64,000 nt of DNA from NCBI GenBank assembly GCA_029245955.1, contig JAQWOH010000038.1, positions 248,001 through 312,000 of the forward strand, given 5' to 3'. The notes beneath the pieces are model-generated. The model did not search any database and was not told where the DNA came from. It was given only the letters and a program-made list of their open reading frames with translations. Within the stretch, counting starts at the first letter, position 1; each line of letters starts with the position of its first letter. Shown here piece by piece: positions 41,466 through 50,067 of this stretch. Made by a program: the position numbers and the translations under genes. Source of the DNA: Fuerstiella sp. (GTDB taxonomy: Bacteria > Planctomycetota > Planctomycetia > Planctomycetales > Planctomycetaceae).

Positions 41466-42203
41466 ATGATTTCAGGTCTGTACAGCGCGGCCACGGCAAT
41501 GGATGCTGCGGCGATGCGACACGAAACGTCAGCGACAAATCTGGCGAATGCACATTTACCGGGCTTCCGTCGGCGTGTGGTTTCTCAGACGCCGTTTGAT
41601 GTGACCATGTCTGATGCCCAGGAGAAGTCAGAGATGTCGACGTTACTGGGCACGACAATCGGCACCGTAGAGAACGCCGTCAAGATGGATTTTTCTCAGG
41701 GTGGTTTCCGAGAAACCGGCGGCAGCTTTGATGTTGCACTCAGCGGGGACGGATTTTTCGTTGTGGAAGGGCCGGAGGAACCGCTGTACACACGGAATGG
41801 ACAGTTCGTGGTAAGTGGAGGTGGGGAACTGATGACGGTGGATCAGTTGCCGGTGCTGGGTGTGAACGGTCCGATCGTCCTTCCACCGGACGCGACAGGT
41901 CTCGTCAACGTAGACAACCAGGGCCGCTTCAGTGCAAACGGAATTCAATTCGGGCAGCTGGAAACGGTGCGGTTTCCGAACAGGAATGTACTGACCCCGG
42001 TGGGAGCGTCGTTGTTCCAGAAACCCAACGATGTGACTCCGGAGGCTTCCAACGACGAGGTGCTGCAGGGGCGGGTTGAACTGGGGAATGTGGATTACAT
42101 GGACGAACTGGTCAACATCATGGTGGCGTCAAGGCAGTATGAGGCGGCTCAGCGAGTGCTGAATTCCATCGATGATTCCGTTGAAAAACACATCAACACG
42201 TGA
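41466..42203 (+). CDS. flgF: Flagellar basal-body rod protein, FlgF-like
   Basis: A 245-residue rod/hook-family protein, exported by the flagellar type III apparatus. The N-terminal rod helix (MISGLYSAATAMDAAAMRHE) with NLANAHLPGFRR matches the family, as do the FDVALSGDGFFVVEGPE core and the C-terminal helix (VDYMDELVNIMVASRQYEAAQRVL). Its N-terminus is shorter and more divergent than FlgG, and it stands just before flgG, so FlgF is the best name, though FlgF and FlgG paralogues are easily confused. It is first in the operon. Confidence 0.88.
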   Translation: MISGLYSAATAMDAAAMRHETSATNLANAHLPGFRRRVVSQTPFDVTMSDAQEKSEMSTLLGTTIGTVENAVKMDFSQGGFRETGGSFDVALSGDGFFVVEGPEEPLYTRNGQFVVSGGGELMTVDQLPVLGVNGPIVLPPDATGLVNVDNQGRFSANGIQFGQLETVRFPNRNVLTPVGASLFQKPNDVTPEASNDEVLQGRVELGNVDYMDELVNIMVASRQYEAAQRVLNSIDDSVEKHINT

Positions 42204-42309
42204 TGAAAGTCGGCTCTCTCAGGCTTCTCAATCGCAGTTATGGGTCGCACAGAAAATTCTGGTCTTTGTTCCGACAACACAGACCTGTTCCTTTAGGAAG
42301 ACGTTGAGC

Positions 42310-43101
42310 ATGTTAAAGGCACTTTACACCAGCGCGACGGGCATGAAGGCCCAGGAAATGCTGATCGACAACACGGCCAATAACCTGGCCAACGTCAATA
42401 CCCACGGATTTCGCAGAAGCCGAGTGGACTTCGCGGACCTTGTGTACAACACCATCCGTCAGCCGGGCTCAGCCGTATCTAACACGCAGGTCTCTCCGAC
42501 GGGGCTGCAGATTGGTAATGGGGTGCGCGTTGTCGGCACGACCAAACAATTCATGCAGGGCACCCTTGAGCGGTCGGAAGGGAAATTGGACGTGGCCATC
42601 GAAGGCGAGGGCTTTTTTGAGGTACAACTGCCTGGCGGAGAGCCGCGCTATACCCGTCATGGATCATTTAAAGTGGACGGAGAAGGTCAAATCGTTAATG
42701 CTGATGGATACCTTCTAAATCCCCCTATTACGGTGCCCGCCGGGGTCACAAATTTATCGATCGGGGTCGACGGCACCGTGAGTGGTTCACAGGATGGAGA
42801 TACCGCTAATCGCGTCGATCTTGGTCAGATTCAGCTGTCGAACTTTCTTAACCCGGCAGGTCTCTCCAGTGAAGGTTCCAACCTGCTTGCTCAAACGGCG
42901 GCATCCGGGGATGCCGTGGTTGGCAATGCGAGTGACCCTGGTTTCGGAGTACTTCGGCACGGTTTTCTGGAAGGTTCCAACGTTGAACTTGTGACTGAAA
43001 TGATTTCACTGATTTCCGCACAACGTGCCTACGAGGTGAATTCCCGGGCGATTCGCGCCGGTGATGAAATGTTGTCCACCGCCACTGACGTCCTGAGATA
43101 G
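42310..43101 (+). CDS. flgG: Flagellar distal rod protein FlgG
   Basis: A 263-residue distal-rod protein, close to the usual 260. The N-terminus MLKALYTSATGMKAQEMLID and NLANVNTHGFRRSRVDFADLVY are diagnostic for FlgG. They are followed by the LDVAIEGEGFFEVQ core and the C-terminal helix (NVELVTEMISLISAQRAYE, then ATDVLR). ATG 42310 is the family start; the frame extends further upstream without similarity. A second, diverged copy begins five bases after its stop. Confidence 0.97.
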   Translation: MLKALYTSATGMKAQEMLIDNTANNLANVNTHGFRRSRVDFADLVYNTIRQPGSAVSNTQVSPTGLQIGNGVRVVGTTKQFMQGTLERSEGKLDVAIEGEGFFEVQLPGGEPRYTRHGSFKVDGEGQIVNADGYLLNPPITVPAGVTNLSIGVDGTVSGSQDGDTANRVDLGQIQLSNFLNPAGLSSEGSNLLAQTAASGDAVVGNASDPGFGVLRHGFLEGSNVELVTEMISLISAQRAYEVNSRAIRAGDEMLSTATDVLR

Positions 43102-43106
43102 ATTCC

Positions 43107-43880
43107 ATGAGACAACATTTCCATCAACTCAGAGAAGCCGGTCCCGGTGTGGTCGCACCTTTGTACGCCACGCTTGTGCTGTGCTGCATGGCGGGTGGAT
43201 GTGCTGTGGTTTTTGCGGACAACACTGTTAGTACGGTTCACCAGTCTGATACGGTCGTTTCTGATGAACAGCAGGCCGCAGAGTTGCAGACTGCTGATGG
43301 CTTTCCCGTTGTCGGTGCCACCAGTCAGTTCATGCCGGCCGCCCTTGAATGCACACGGCGGCCGCTGGACATCGCCATCGGCGGCGACGGCTTCTTCCAA
43401 CTGCAGTTACCAAATGGAGAGACACGCTACACTCGTTATGACAAATTTCATCCGGACGCAGACGGGCAGGTCGTCAGTGCCGGTCGATACCTTCTGACTC
43501 CTCCCATAACGGTTCCCATCGGGCTCACACATCTGGAGATTGGGATCGACGGCATCGTGATATGTGTCGAGGACGGAGATACCGCCCATCCAGGTAATCT
43601 TGGGCAGATCCAGCTGGCGATCTTTCAGAATCCAGCAGTGCTTTCCAGCGAAGGATCCAACCTGCTTGCTCAAACCACGGCATCCGGGGATGCGGTAGTC
43701 GGCAATGCGAGCGATCCGGGTTTCGGAATCCTTTGCCAGGCCTGCCTCAAGGATTCCCGCGTGGAACCTGTGCCCGAACTGATTTCTCTGATATCCGCGG
43801 AGCACGCATACATTGTTAAGTCAAAACCGACACGTGCAGGTGATGAACAGCTCTTCACTGCAACAGGCATCCAGAGGTGA
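43107..43880 (+). CDS. Truncated, membrane-targeted FlgG paralogue
   Basis: A 257-residue tandem paralogue of the preceding flgG. From about residue 68 it follows FlgG: VVGATSQFM, LDIAIGGDGFFQLQLPNGE, YLLTPPITVP, a block differing by one residue in 28 (from SSEGSNLLAQ), and a C-terminal helix PELISLISAEHAY. Residues 1-60 have no similarity to FlgG's N-terminal rod helix and GFRR export region; instead there is a hydrophobic segment (about 17-38, containing CCMAGGC) like a signal or membrane anchor. In the 28-codon block, nine of ten base differences are synonymous, which argues for a maintained gene. The role is unknown; a periplasmic or membrane-attached rod component is possible. Confidence 0.8.
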   Translation: MRQHFHQLREAGPGVVAPLYATLVLCCMAGGCAVVFADNTVSTVHQSDTVVSDEQQAAELQTADGFPVVGATSQFMPAALECTRRPLDIAIGGDGFFQLQLPNGETRYTRYDKFHPDADGQVVSAGRYLLTPPITVPIGLTHLEIGIDGIVICVEDGDTAHPGNLGQIQLAIFQNPAVLSSEGSNLLAQTTASGDAVVGNASDPGFGILCQACLKDSRVEPVPELISLISAEHAYIVKSKPTRAGDEQLFTATGIQR

Positions 43881-43885
43881 ATCTG

Positions 43886-44923
43886 ATGAAAGTCACAAGG
43901 CAAAGTTGCAGAGGTGCCAGTCTGAATGTGTTGCTGTCAGGCTTGGTCACCGTCGTCCTTGTCGGCGTGGCAGATCAAGGTGCTGCACAGATTGTCGTGC
44001 GTCTGCACCGTGATCCGGTAGTCAGTCGTTCCGACGTGCGGTTGGGTGATATTGCGACGATTACAGCCCGGTCATCACGAGATTCGGCAGCTCTCAGCAG
44101 CGTGGACATTGCCGATATCCGGAGTGGCGAAGAGGCCACAACGGTAAGAAGGTCGTACATTCGCATACGTCTGATGCTGGCCGGGTGGGGCCGCGATACG
44201 CTGGTTGTGGAAGGTCCGGAAACAGTGCGGATCAAGTACGGTAAATTGCAACCTGTGACCGATGCCGATGTGGAACGTGCGGCTCTGGAGGCGATGCTGG
44301 TCATGCCTGGTACAGACGAAGAAAACCTTCAGGTTCGACTGATGGGGGTGTTTATGGCATCGCTGCTGCCGCGGGTGCGGCAACTGGGCGGGCTTCGTGT
44401 TGAGGTCTCTCCGCCAGTCCGGGCGCAGCTTGGTCAGGTGAGTCTGAGCGTTCGGTTGTGGAAGGGACAGAATGTTGCTGCCACTCGTACCGCCCGGTTC
44501 CGGGTGATGAAGCGACAGAAAGTGGTTGTTACAAGAGTTTCTCTTCAGCGTGGCTCGATCATCGAAGAAAACGATGTGCAGTTTGAAAATCGGTTTCTGT
44601 CGATGAAGGCAGATGAACCAAAGGAATCAGACGTCTACGGACACAGTGTTCAGCGGTCGATCGGTGCGGGCACGATTCTGTCATTGCGCGACCTGCGAAC
44701 GCCGGTTCAGAAGAAAAACGGATATGTCGTCAAAGCACGTGACAATGTGCGAGTGACCGCCGTTGGCAATGGGTTGAGTATCCAACTGGCTCGGGCTGAG
44801 GCTCTGGAGTCGGGACGTGTGGGAGAAATTATTCGGATGAGGAACGCCGTTTCGAAGAAAGAGATTTTTGGCAGAGTTGTGGAGCCCGGGAAAGTCGTCA
44901 TCAATATGGCGGCGGCACGTTAG
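43886..44923 (+). CDS. flgA: Flagellar P-ring assembly chaperone FlgA
   Basis: A 345-residue periplasmic protein with a signal peptide (about 1-33) that helps FlgI assemble into the P ring. The C-terminal SAF-type domain is clear: KVVVTRVSLQRGSIIEENDV, GAGTILSLRDLRTP, KARDNVRVTAVGNGLSI and GEIIRMRNAVSKKEIFGRV. It is longer than enterobacterial FlgA (about 220) because of an extra N-terminal region. ATG 43886 has GAGGTGA 5 bases upstream; a GTG at 43877 overlaps the previous stop. Confidence 0.93.
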   Translation: MKVTRQSCRGASLNVLLSGLVTVVLVGVADQGAAQIVVRLHRDPVVSRSDVRLGDIATITARSSRDSAALSSVDIADIRSGEEATTVRRSYIRIRLMLAGWGRDTLVVEGPETVRIKYGKLQPVTDADVERAALEAMLVMPGTDEENLQVRLMGVFMASLLPRVRQLGGLRVEVSPPVRAQLGQVSLSVRLWKGQNVAATRTARFRVMKRQKVVVTRVSLQRGSIIEENDVQFENRFLSMKADEPKESDVYGHSVQRSIGAGTILSLRDLRTPVQKKNGYVVKARDNVRVTAVGNGLSIQLARAEALESGRVGEIIRMRNAVSKKEIFGRVVEPGKVVINMAAAR

Positions 44924-45077
44924 TCGTCAGGCTCGCTGGACGTGGCGTCTCAGCGGCCCACTTAAACTTTGTTGTTTGTTCACTGTCTTTGTTGGCGACA
45001 GAAGAAAAAAGAAACCGGCGAAAGCTGAACGCCAAATCCAAATCACCACATGGTGCATGCAGTTCAGGGATGTCAAC

Positions 45078-45722
45078 ATGAAACGTATATTCAGTTCCAT
45101 GCGAGTAATTCAGTTGCTGTGTCTGACCGTCTGTGGTCTGCTGGCAGCGTCTGGGGACGTGTTGGCGGACTCTTTCTGGCGACGGCGGAATCCCCAACAG
45201 GCATTCCTGTTCGAAGATTCCCGGGCACGGCGACCGGGGGACCTGCTGACACTGATCATTAACGAATCAACTGAAGTCGACAATCGTGAGAATAAGGGGC
45301 TCGATAAGTCGTCGGGGGCGTCAATGAATTTCGATCTGGCGACGGCCGCCAGTGGGGGGTTCAGTAATCAGGCTGCGTCAGGAGAGCTGGACGCCAATAT
45401 GGCGAACAACAGGAAATTTTCGGGTGGCGCGACCTACCGCAACTCTCGCGAGTTAATAGACCGAATTACTGTGACCGTTATGCACGTGCTGCCCAACGGC
45501 AATCTGGTGTTTTCCGGGGAACGCCGCACCACGATTGCCGGTGAACTGAGATGCTTGAAAATTTCCGGCATTGTACGTCCGGTGGACCTCGGCCCCGACA
45601 ATACGATAAGTTCGCGATTTGTTGCGAACATGAGAACAGTTTACGAAGACGACGGTCAGGAGAGACGCTTCACTCGCCAGGGCTGGCTGGGGCGGAAGAT
45701 GAACAAACTCTGGCCGTTTTAG
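45078..45722 (+). CDS. flgH: Flagellar L-ring protein FlgH
   Basis: A 214-residue outer-membrane ring protein. RRPGDLLTLIINESTEVDN, the SGGATYRNSRELIDRITVTVMHVLPNGNLVFSGER segment and NTISSRFVANMRTVYEDDGQ match FlgH. FlgH is usually a lipoprotein. Here the signal peptide (MKRIFSSMRVIQLLCLTVCG, then LLAASGDVLA) has no canonical lipobox, since its Cys17 and Cys21 lack a proper L-x-[GAS] context at -3 to -1, and it looks like a signal peptidase I site near ADS. ATG 45078 is preferred to the longer frame that overlaps flgA. Confidence 0.94.
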   Translation: MKRIFSSMRVIQLLCLTVCGLLAASGDVLADSFWRRRNPQQAFLFEDSRARRPGDLLTLIINESTEVDNRENKGLDKSSGASMNFDLATAASGGFSNQAASGELDANMANNRKFSGGATYRNSRELIDRITVTVMHVLPNGNLVFSGERRTTIAGELRCLKISGIVRPVDLGPDNTISSRFVANMRTVYEDDGQERRFTRQGWLGRKMNKLWPF

Positions 45723-45811
45723 GAGCCGGATCAACAGAGAAAGTAAAATGACGTTCTGACCGTCGTTAATCGCTGCTGCATTTCGTATATGAACAGACAA
45801 GGATGCCTGAC

Positions 45812-46954
45812 ATGAGAACTCTAAGATTGGCCACCGTGCTGGCCGTGGCTCTGTGCTGTCTTTGCGGCGACATTTTGCGTGCCTTCGAATCGCCACAAGT
45901 TCGGATTAAGGACATTACGGATGTCGCTGGTGAGATCCCGGAGGATCTGCTGGGGTTTGGCCTGGTGATCGGTCTGGCAGGAACGGGCGGCAGCAGCGAT
46001 TCAACGAAGCGTGCGCTGATTGAGTTGGAGCAGAAGATGGGGCTTCGCGCCGATCCCCAGATTAGAGCTGCCATTCAGCGGGCTAGAGAAAAAACCGACA
46101 ATATCAGCCTGGTGATGGTGAAGGCAACTCTGGGACCGTACACCAAGCGGGGACAGAGAATTGATGTGATTGTGGCCACTGCCGACGATGCAGAAAGTCT
46201 CAACGGCGGTATGCTTTTGAGAACGCCGTTGAAGGGGGTGGACGACGTGGTCTATGCGGTCGCGACCGGTCCGATATCCACTAACGGCGGTGAGTTTGGT
46301 GGCACCGCCTCATCCGTGGTAAAGAACCATCCGACAACAGGTCGCGTTCCCGGCGGTGCCGTGGTTGTGGAACAAAAACACACGCAGAAGTTTTACGGGG
46401 GCGTCAAATTTCAGCTGTTGCTGCGTGCGCCCAGTCTGGAATCGGCCGCCAACATTGCGACGGCTGTGAACACGATGGCTCCCGAAACGGCCACAATCGT
46501 CGACCCTTCCACGGTAGAGGTGCGGTTACCGTATCAGGTGAATTCACTCGACCTGGCCAATCGGTTTCTGTTCAGCTGTAAGGAACTAATGGTGACTCCG
46601 GGCACGTTGGCCAAAGTGATCATCAACGAGCGAACGGGAACGGTTGTCTTTACGGAAGACGTCCGCTTATCAGGTGTCGCGATTACGCACGGCAACCTGA
46701 TCGTCACAACGGTTGAATCGCCGGAAGTTTCTCAGCCGGAAGCCTTTGGGGCGGGGGATACCGTCGTCGTGCCGCGTACCGATGTGGGTGTGACCGAAGA
46801 AAACCGCCGCATCAATGTCATTCCCACGACCCCCACGGTTTCGGATCTGGCCGCTTCGCTGAACGCTCTGGGTGTAAGTCCTCGCGACCTGAGTTCAATT
46901 TTTCAAATGCTGAAGGAAACCGGTGCGCTGCACGCACAGCTGGAGCTCAAGTAA
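45812..46954 (+). CDS. flgI: Flagellar P-ring protein FlgI
   Basis: A 380-residue periplasmic ring protein with a signal peptide (about 1-22). RIKDITDVAG near the start, LLGFGLVIGLAGTG, TLGPYTKRGQRIDV, the GVDDVVYAVATGPIS segment and RTGTVVFTEDVRLSGVAITHGN are all FlgI hallmarks. ATG 45812 has AAGGA 8 bases upstream; the ATG at 45803 lies too close to it. The protein forms the bushing around the rod in peptidoglycan and needs FlgA for assembly. Confidence 0.97.
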   Translation: MRTLRLATVLAVALCCLCGDILRAFESPQVRIKDITDVAGEIPEDLLGFGLVIGLAGTGGSSDSTKRALIELEQKMGLRADPQIRAAIQRAREKTDNISLVMVKATLGPYTKRGQRIDVIVATADDAESLNGGMLLRTPLKGVDDVVYAVATGPISTNGGEFGGTASSVVKNHPTTGRVPGGAVVVEQKHTQKFYGGVKFQLLLRAPSLESAANIATAVNTMAPETATIVDPSTVEVRLPYQVNSLDLANRFLFSCKELMVTPGTLAKVIINERTGTVVFTEDVRLSGVAITHGNLIVTTVESPEVSQPEAFGAGDTVVVPRTDVGVTEENRRINVIPTTPTVSDLAASLNALGVSPRDLSSIFQMLKETGALHAQLELK

Positions 46955-46966
46955 AGGATGGTGACG

Positions 46967-47398
46967 ATGTTGACCAATACCGTACTGCCGACTGCTGCCA
47001 TGGACACTTTGACGCCGGGATCCGTGCAGCCGTCTCGGCTTCAGGTCGGCAGTGACCTGTCCGGTCGAAATGTTAATGATGCTGCGTCGGCGGCTCGGGA
47101 GTTCGAGTCGGTTTTTGTGGCCATGATGCTCAAGACGATGCGGCAGTCCATGGCCAAAGACATGTTCGCTGGTGACGACAGTGACACGTTTGGTGGAATG
47201 TTCGATTCCTTTATGGGGCAGCATATTGCCGAAAACGGCGGAATCGGCCTGGAAAAATACATCGTCGATCGATTACCCGCAGACGTCACGGACGTTCCGG
47301 TTAATTCGTCGGCGATTGGACCAGGTGCGGCCCAGTCGGGGTCGATCCAGAGAGAACGACAGGTGGAGGCATACAAAAATGCAGCAGCAATCGAATAG
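46967..47398 (+). CDS. flgJ: FlgJ-type rod-binding protein (no muramidase domain)
   Basis: A 143-residue protein carrying only the rod-binding domain: AREFESVFVAMMLKTMRQSM, then a GGMFDSFMGQHIAENGGIGL segment. It lacks the C-terminal peptidoglycan hydrolase found in gamma-proteobacterial FlgJ, as is usual elsewhere. It would cap or guide rod assembly through the wall, so another hydrolase must open peptidoglycan. ATG 46967 has AGGA 8 bases upstream; ATG 46958 is an alternative. It overlaps the next gene by 20 bases. Confidence 0.88.
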   Translation: MLTNTVLPTAAMDTLTPGSVQPSRLQVGSDLSGRNVNDAASAAREFESVFVAMMLKTMRQSMAKDMFAGDDSDTFGGMFDSFMGQHIAENGGIGLEKYIVDRLPADVTDVPVNSSAIGPGAAQSGSIQRERQVEAYKNAAAIE

Positions 47399-48038
47399 TC
47401 CATTGCGTCGTGCGGAGTCCCGCTCCCGCACGATAGATGACCGCAGGTCTCCTCTGGCCGCACCAGAGGAGACCCCGCGGCCATCACATCACGAGGTTAC
47501 AGAAGTCCAGCACGCAAATGCGGAGACATTGTTTGGCGGCTGGGAGGCAGAGGTGCAGGGTCTTCTGGCTCACTTCGACGCGCAGGAGTCTGCCATGCTG
47601 GCGTTGAAGTCGTTGCTGCAGGACATGGGCACGGTCGGGGCGGAGAACGATGACACACGCAGATTGCGGATCCGCATGGCGGCTGCCGCCGATCTGTGTC
47701 GCAGGCTGGATTCGGACTGTCGTCTGATTGTACAGCAGCTGGCGGATCGAATGCACATACCGCAGGATGACTTCGTGGTTCGTCACCTGATAACCGCTGT
47801 TCACGAACACAGTCCTGAGGTCGCCCGATCGCTGCGGATGTCGAGGCAACGGTTGCTGAAACTGACATCACAGGTGCGTCGGGTTTCGGCCACCACGGCA
47901 TGGATACTGTCGAGCTATCGGCAGATTCGCCAGGCCGTTTTTCAGGAAGCCAGCGGAGTTACAGACTCGGACAGATACGATGCCTCCGGTCGCAAATCTG
48001 TGACACCTGAGTCGGCGCGATACGGAACACGTTCATGA
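47379..48038 (+). CDS. FlgN-like flagellar export chaperone candidate
   Basis: A 219-residue protein with a basic, disordered N-terminus (1-45) and a long helical region (about 50-190) rich in Leu, Ala, Arg and Gln. It contains FGGWEAEVQGLLAHFDAQES and a helix ending SYRQIRQAVF. Helical hairpins of this size between flgJ and flgK are typical of FlgN, the cytosolic chaperone for FlgK and FlgL, and RQ.Iq..l-type C-terminal helices occur in that family. Direct sequence similarity is weak, so the call rests on position and predicted shape. ATG 47379 has GGAGG about 9 bases upstream. Confidence 0.6.
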   Translation: MQQQSNSPLRRAESRSRTIDDRRSPLAAPEETPRPSHHEVTEVQHANAETLFGGWEAEVQGLLAHFDAQESAMLALKSLLQDMGTVGAENDDTRRLRIRMAAAADLCRRLDSDCRLIVQQLADRMHIPQDDFVVRHLITAVHEHSPEVARSLRMSRQRLLKLTSQVRRVSATTAWILSSYRQIRQAVFQEASGVTDSDRYDASGRKSVTPESARYGTRS

Positions 48039-48070
48039 GGAAGCAGGAATAATACTGCAGGTAAACGGTC

Positions 48071-50041
48071 ATGCGAGGATTCGACATTGGAATGTCAGCG
48101 ATTCGCACTCACCAGCGAACGCTGAACACTATTGGCAATAACATCGCCAACGCAGCGACCCCCGGCTACCATCGGCAGCGGGTCAATCTGATTACGCGCC
48201 TGCCCCAGGTCGACGGTCATCATCTGGTAGGCACCGGTGTTGAGGTGGGCAGTATTGAACGACTGTACGACTCTGCAACAGAAAAGGCGATTCTGCAGAA
48301 CGTGACGCAGTTGGGGCTGGTTAACGCTGAACTTGACACGTCCAGAAATATTGAAACCCTGTTCACGCCTGGTGACAGTTCCATTCATACAAACCTTTCG
48401 GAGTTTTTCGGCAGTCTTGAGTCGGTTGCCAATTCGCCCGAGGTACCAACAGTACGCAATGAATTCCTGAAGTCGTCTGAGAATCTGATTTATCAGTTCG
48501 GGCGTCTGAATGACGACCTTGAACAGCAGCGGCACTCTGTCGTTTCTGAAGTTGCGGACACTGTCGCACTGATGAACGGTCTGATTACGGACATCGCTGA
48601 ATTGAACAGGAATATTCGATACGCTCGCGCAAGAAAACAGGAACCGAATGACTTGCTGGACCAGCGTGACGCATTTGTTTCTCAACTGGCCCAGTGGTCA
48701 GACGCCAGCATTGAGACCATGGACGATGGGAGGGAAGTGCTGCTGCTCAGCGGATCGACAGTTTCCGTCGGAGAAACGACCGAGTCGCTGTCGGCGGAGC
48801 TCGACGACGATGGAGAGTTGATTGTGCGTGTGGACGGACATGCGCGACCACTGGATGTGAGGTCCGGTCAGCTGGGAGGACTGCTGCAATCGGTAAATGA
48901 AACAATTCCGGCGACACAGCAGAGACTGAGCGAGCTGGTGACGACGATCGTACGCAGCGTCGATCAACAATATGCCACGGGACTTACAGATTCCGGGGCA
49001 TATCGTGTGATCAAAGCGAACCGAGGAGTCGATGCCGTCAATGTTCCGCTTGTCAGCAGCGGGTTGGCGTTTCCGATCAACCGTGGAGAACTGACCATTA
49101 CGGTGACGGGGACCGATGGCCAGCGTACTTCTCATAGAGTCGCTATTGATCCCTATGCCGATTCTCTGACTGATCTGGCGACCGCGCTGGACGCGATCAG
49201 CGGAGTTGACGCACTGGTGGATTCTCAGACCGGTCTGTTGTCTGTGTCGGCCGTTGGAAATCAACGGATCGATTTCGCCGGCCGGGTGGACGACATACCC
49301 GATCTTTCTTCCTACACCGGAACCGGTGAGCCTGAGTTTTCGGGGTTTTACGTTGGTGCCGCCAACGACGACTGGACGGTCAGTGTCAGCGGGGCGGGCA
49401 CTGTGGGTGTGACCGATGGATTGACGGCAACCATTCGTAACAGTTCCGGTCAGGTGGTCGGCAGCATGAACATCGGCTCCGGGTACGAGGCGGGAACACC
49501 GATTGAACTTGGTGATGGAGTGTCACTGCAGTTCGGAGACGGTGATGTCGCCGCTACGGATACTGCCAATGTGCTGGTCACGGCCGATCCGGACAACAGC
49601 GGCATCCTGTCCGCGCTGGGTCTGAACAGTCTGTTTACTGGCGACAAGATCGACACATTCGCACTGGTGCAGGATATCGTCGCTTCACCGGAACTACTTG
49701 CGATTTCGCTGACCGGCTATCCCGGCGATGCCAGCAACATGGCATCCCTTGCCAATCTCAGGGATGTCCGTCTGGCTGCGCTCAGTGATCGGACGTTTGT
49801 GGAGGAATTGGCTGACTTCACTGCCGACACGGGACTGCGAGTGCAGCAGATTTCGAACGAAAAAGTGCAGCTGGAGGCGTATGGGGAACGGCTGAATGAA
49901 GACCGCCAGGCATTATCGGGAGTCAGTGCTGATGAAGAGATTCTTAAGATGATGGAGGTGGAGCGAGCGTTTCAGGCAGCAGCCAGATTTATCACGTCTG
50001 TGGACGAGACGATGGACGTCGTTATGCAGATCATTCAATAG
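48071..50041 (+). CDS. flgK: Flagellar hook-associated protein FlgK (HAP1)
   Basis: A 656-residue hook-filament junction protein. The N-terminal helix contains GMSAIRTHQRTLNTIGNNIANAATPGYHRQRV, with the rod/hook-family G-Y-x-R-Q. DLEQQRHSVVSEVADTVALMNGLITDIAELNR and NDLLDQRD are FlgK-specific. The C-terminus (EEILKMMEVERAFQAAARFITSVDETMDVVMQI) closes the coiled coil. The central domains are long, which accounts for the length above the roughly 550 of Salmonella FlgK. Confidence 0.96.
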   Translation: MRGFDIGMSAIRTHQRTLNTIGNNIANAATPGYHRQRVNLITRLPQVDGHHLVGTGVEVGSIERLYDSATEKAILQNVTQLGLVNAELDTSRNIETLFTPGDSSIHTNLSEFFGSLESVANSPEVPTVRNEFLKSSENLIYQFGRLNDDLEQQRHSVVSEVADTVALMNGLITDIAELNRNIRYARARKQEPNDLLDQRDAFVSQLAQWSDASIETMDDGREVLLLSGSTVSVGETTESLSAELDDDGELIVRVDGHARPLDVRSGQLGGLLQSVNETIPATQQRLSELVTTIVRSVDQQYATGLTDSGAYRVIKANRGVDAVNVPLVSSGLAFPINRGELTITVTGTDGQRTSHRVAIDPYADSLTDLATALDAISGVDALVDSQTGLLSVSAVGNQRIDFAGRVDDIPDLSSYTGTGEPEFSGFYVGAANDDWTVSVSGAGTVGVTDGLTATIRNSSGQVVGSMNIGSGYEAGTPIELGDGVSLQFGDGDVAATDTANVLVTADPDNSGILSALGLNSLFTGDKIDTFALVQDIVASPELLAISLTGYPGDASNMASLANLRDVRLAALSDRTFVEELADFTADTGLRVQQISNEKVQLEAYGERLNEDRQALSGVSADEEILKMMEVERAFQAAARFITSVDETMDVVMQIIQ

Positions 50042-50067
50042 ACGAAGTCGGCGGGGAAGATTAGCTC

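Noticed and set aside
42310-43880. Assembly duplication as the cause of the second flgG
   Set aside because: The copies differ by many substitutions spread along their length, and the second has an unrelated N-terminus, so this is a real, older duplication.
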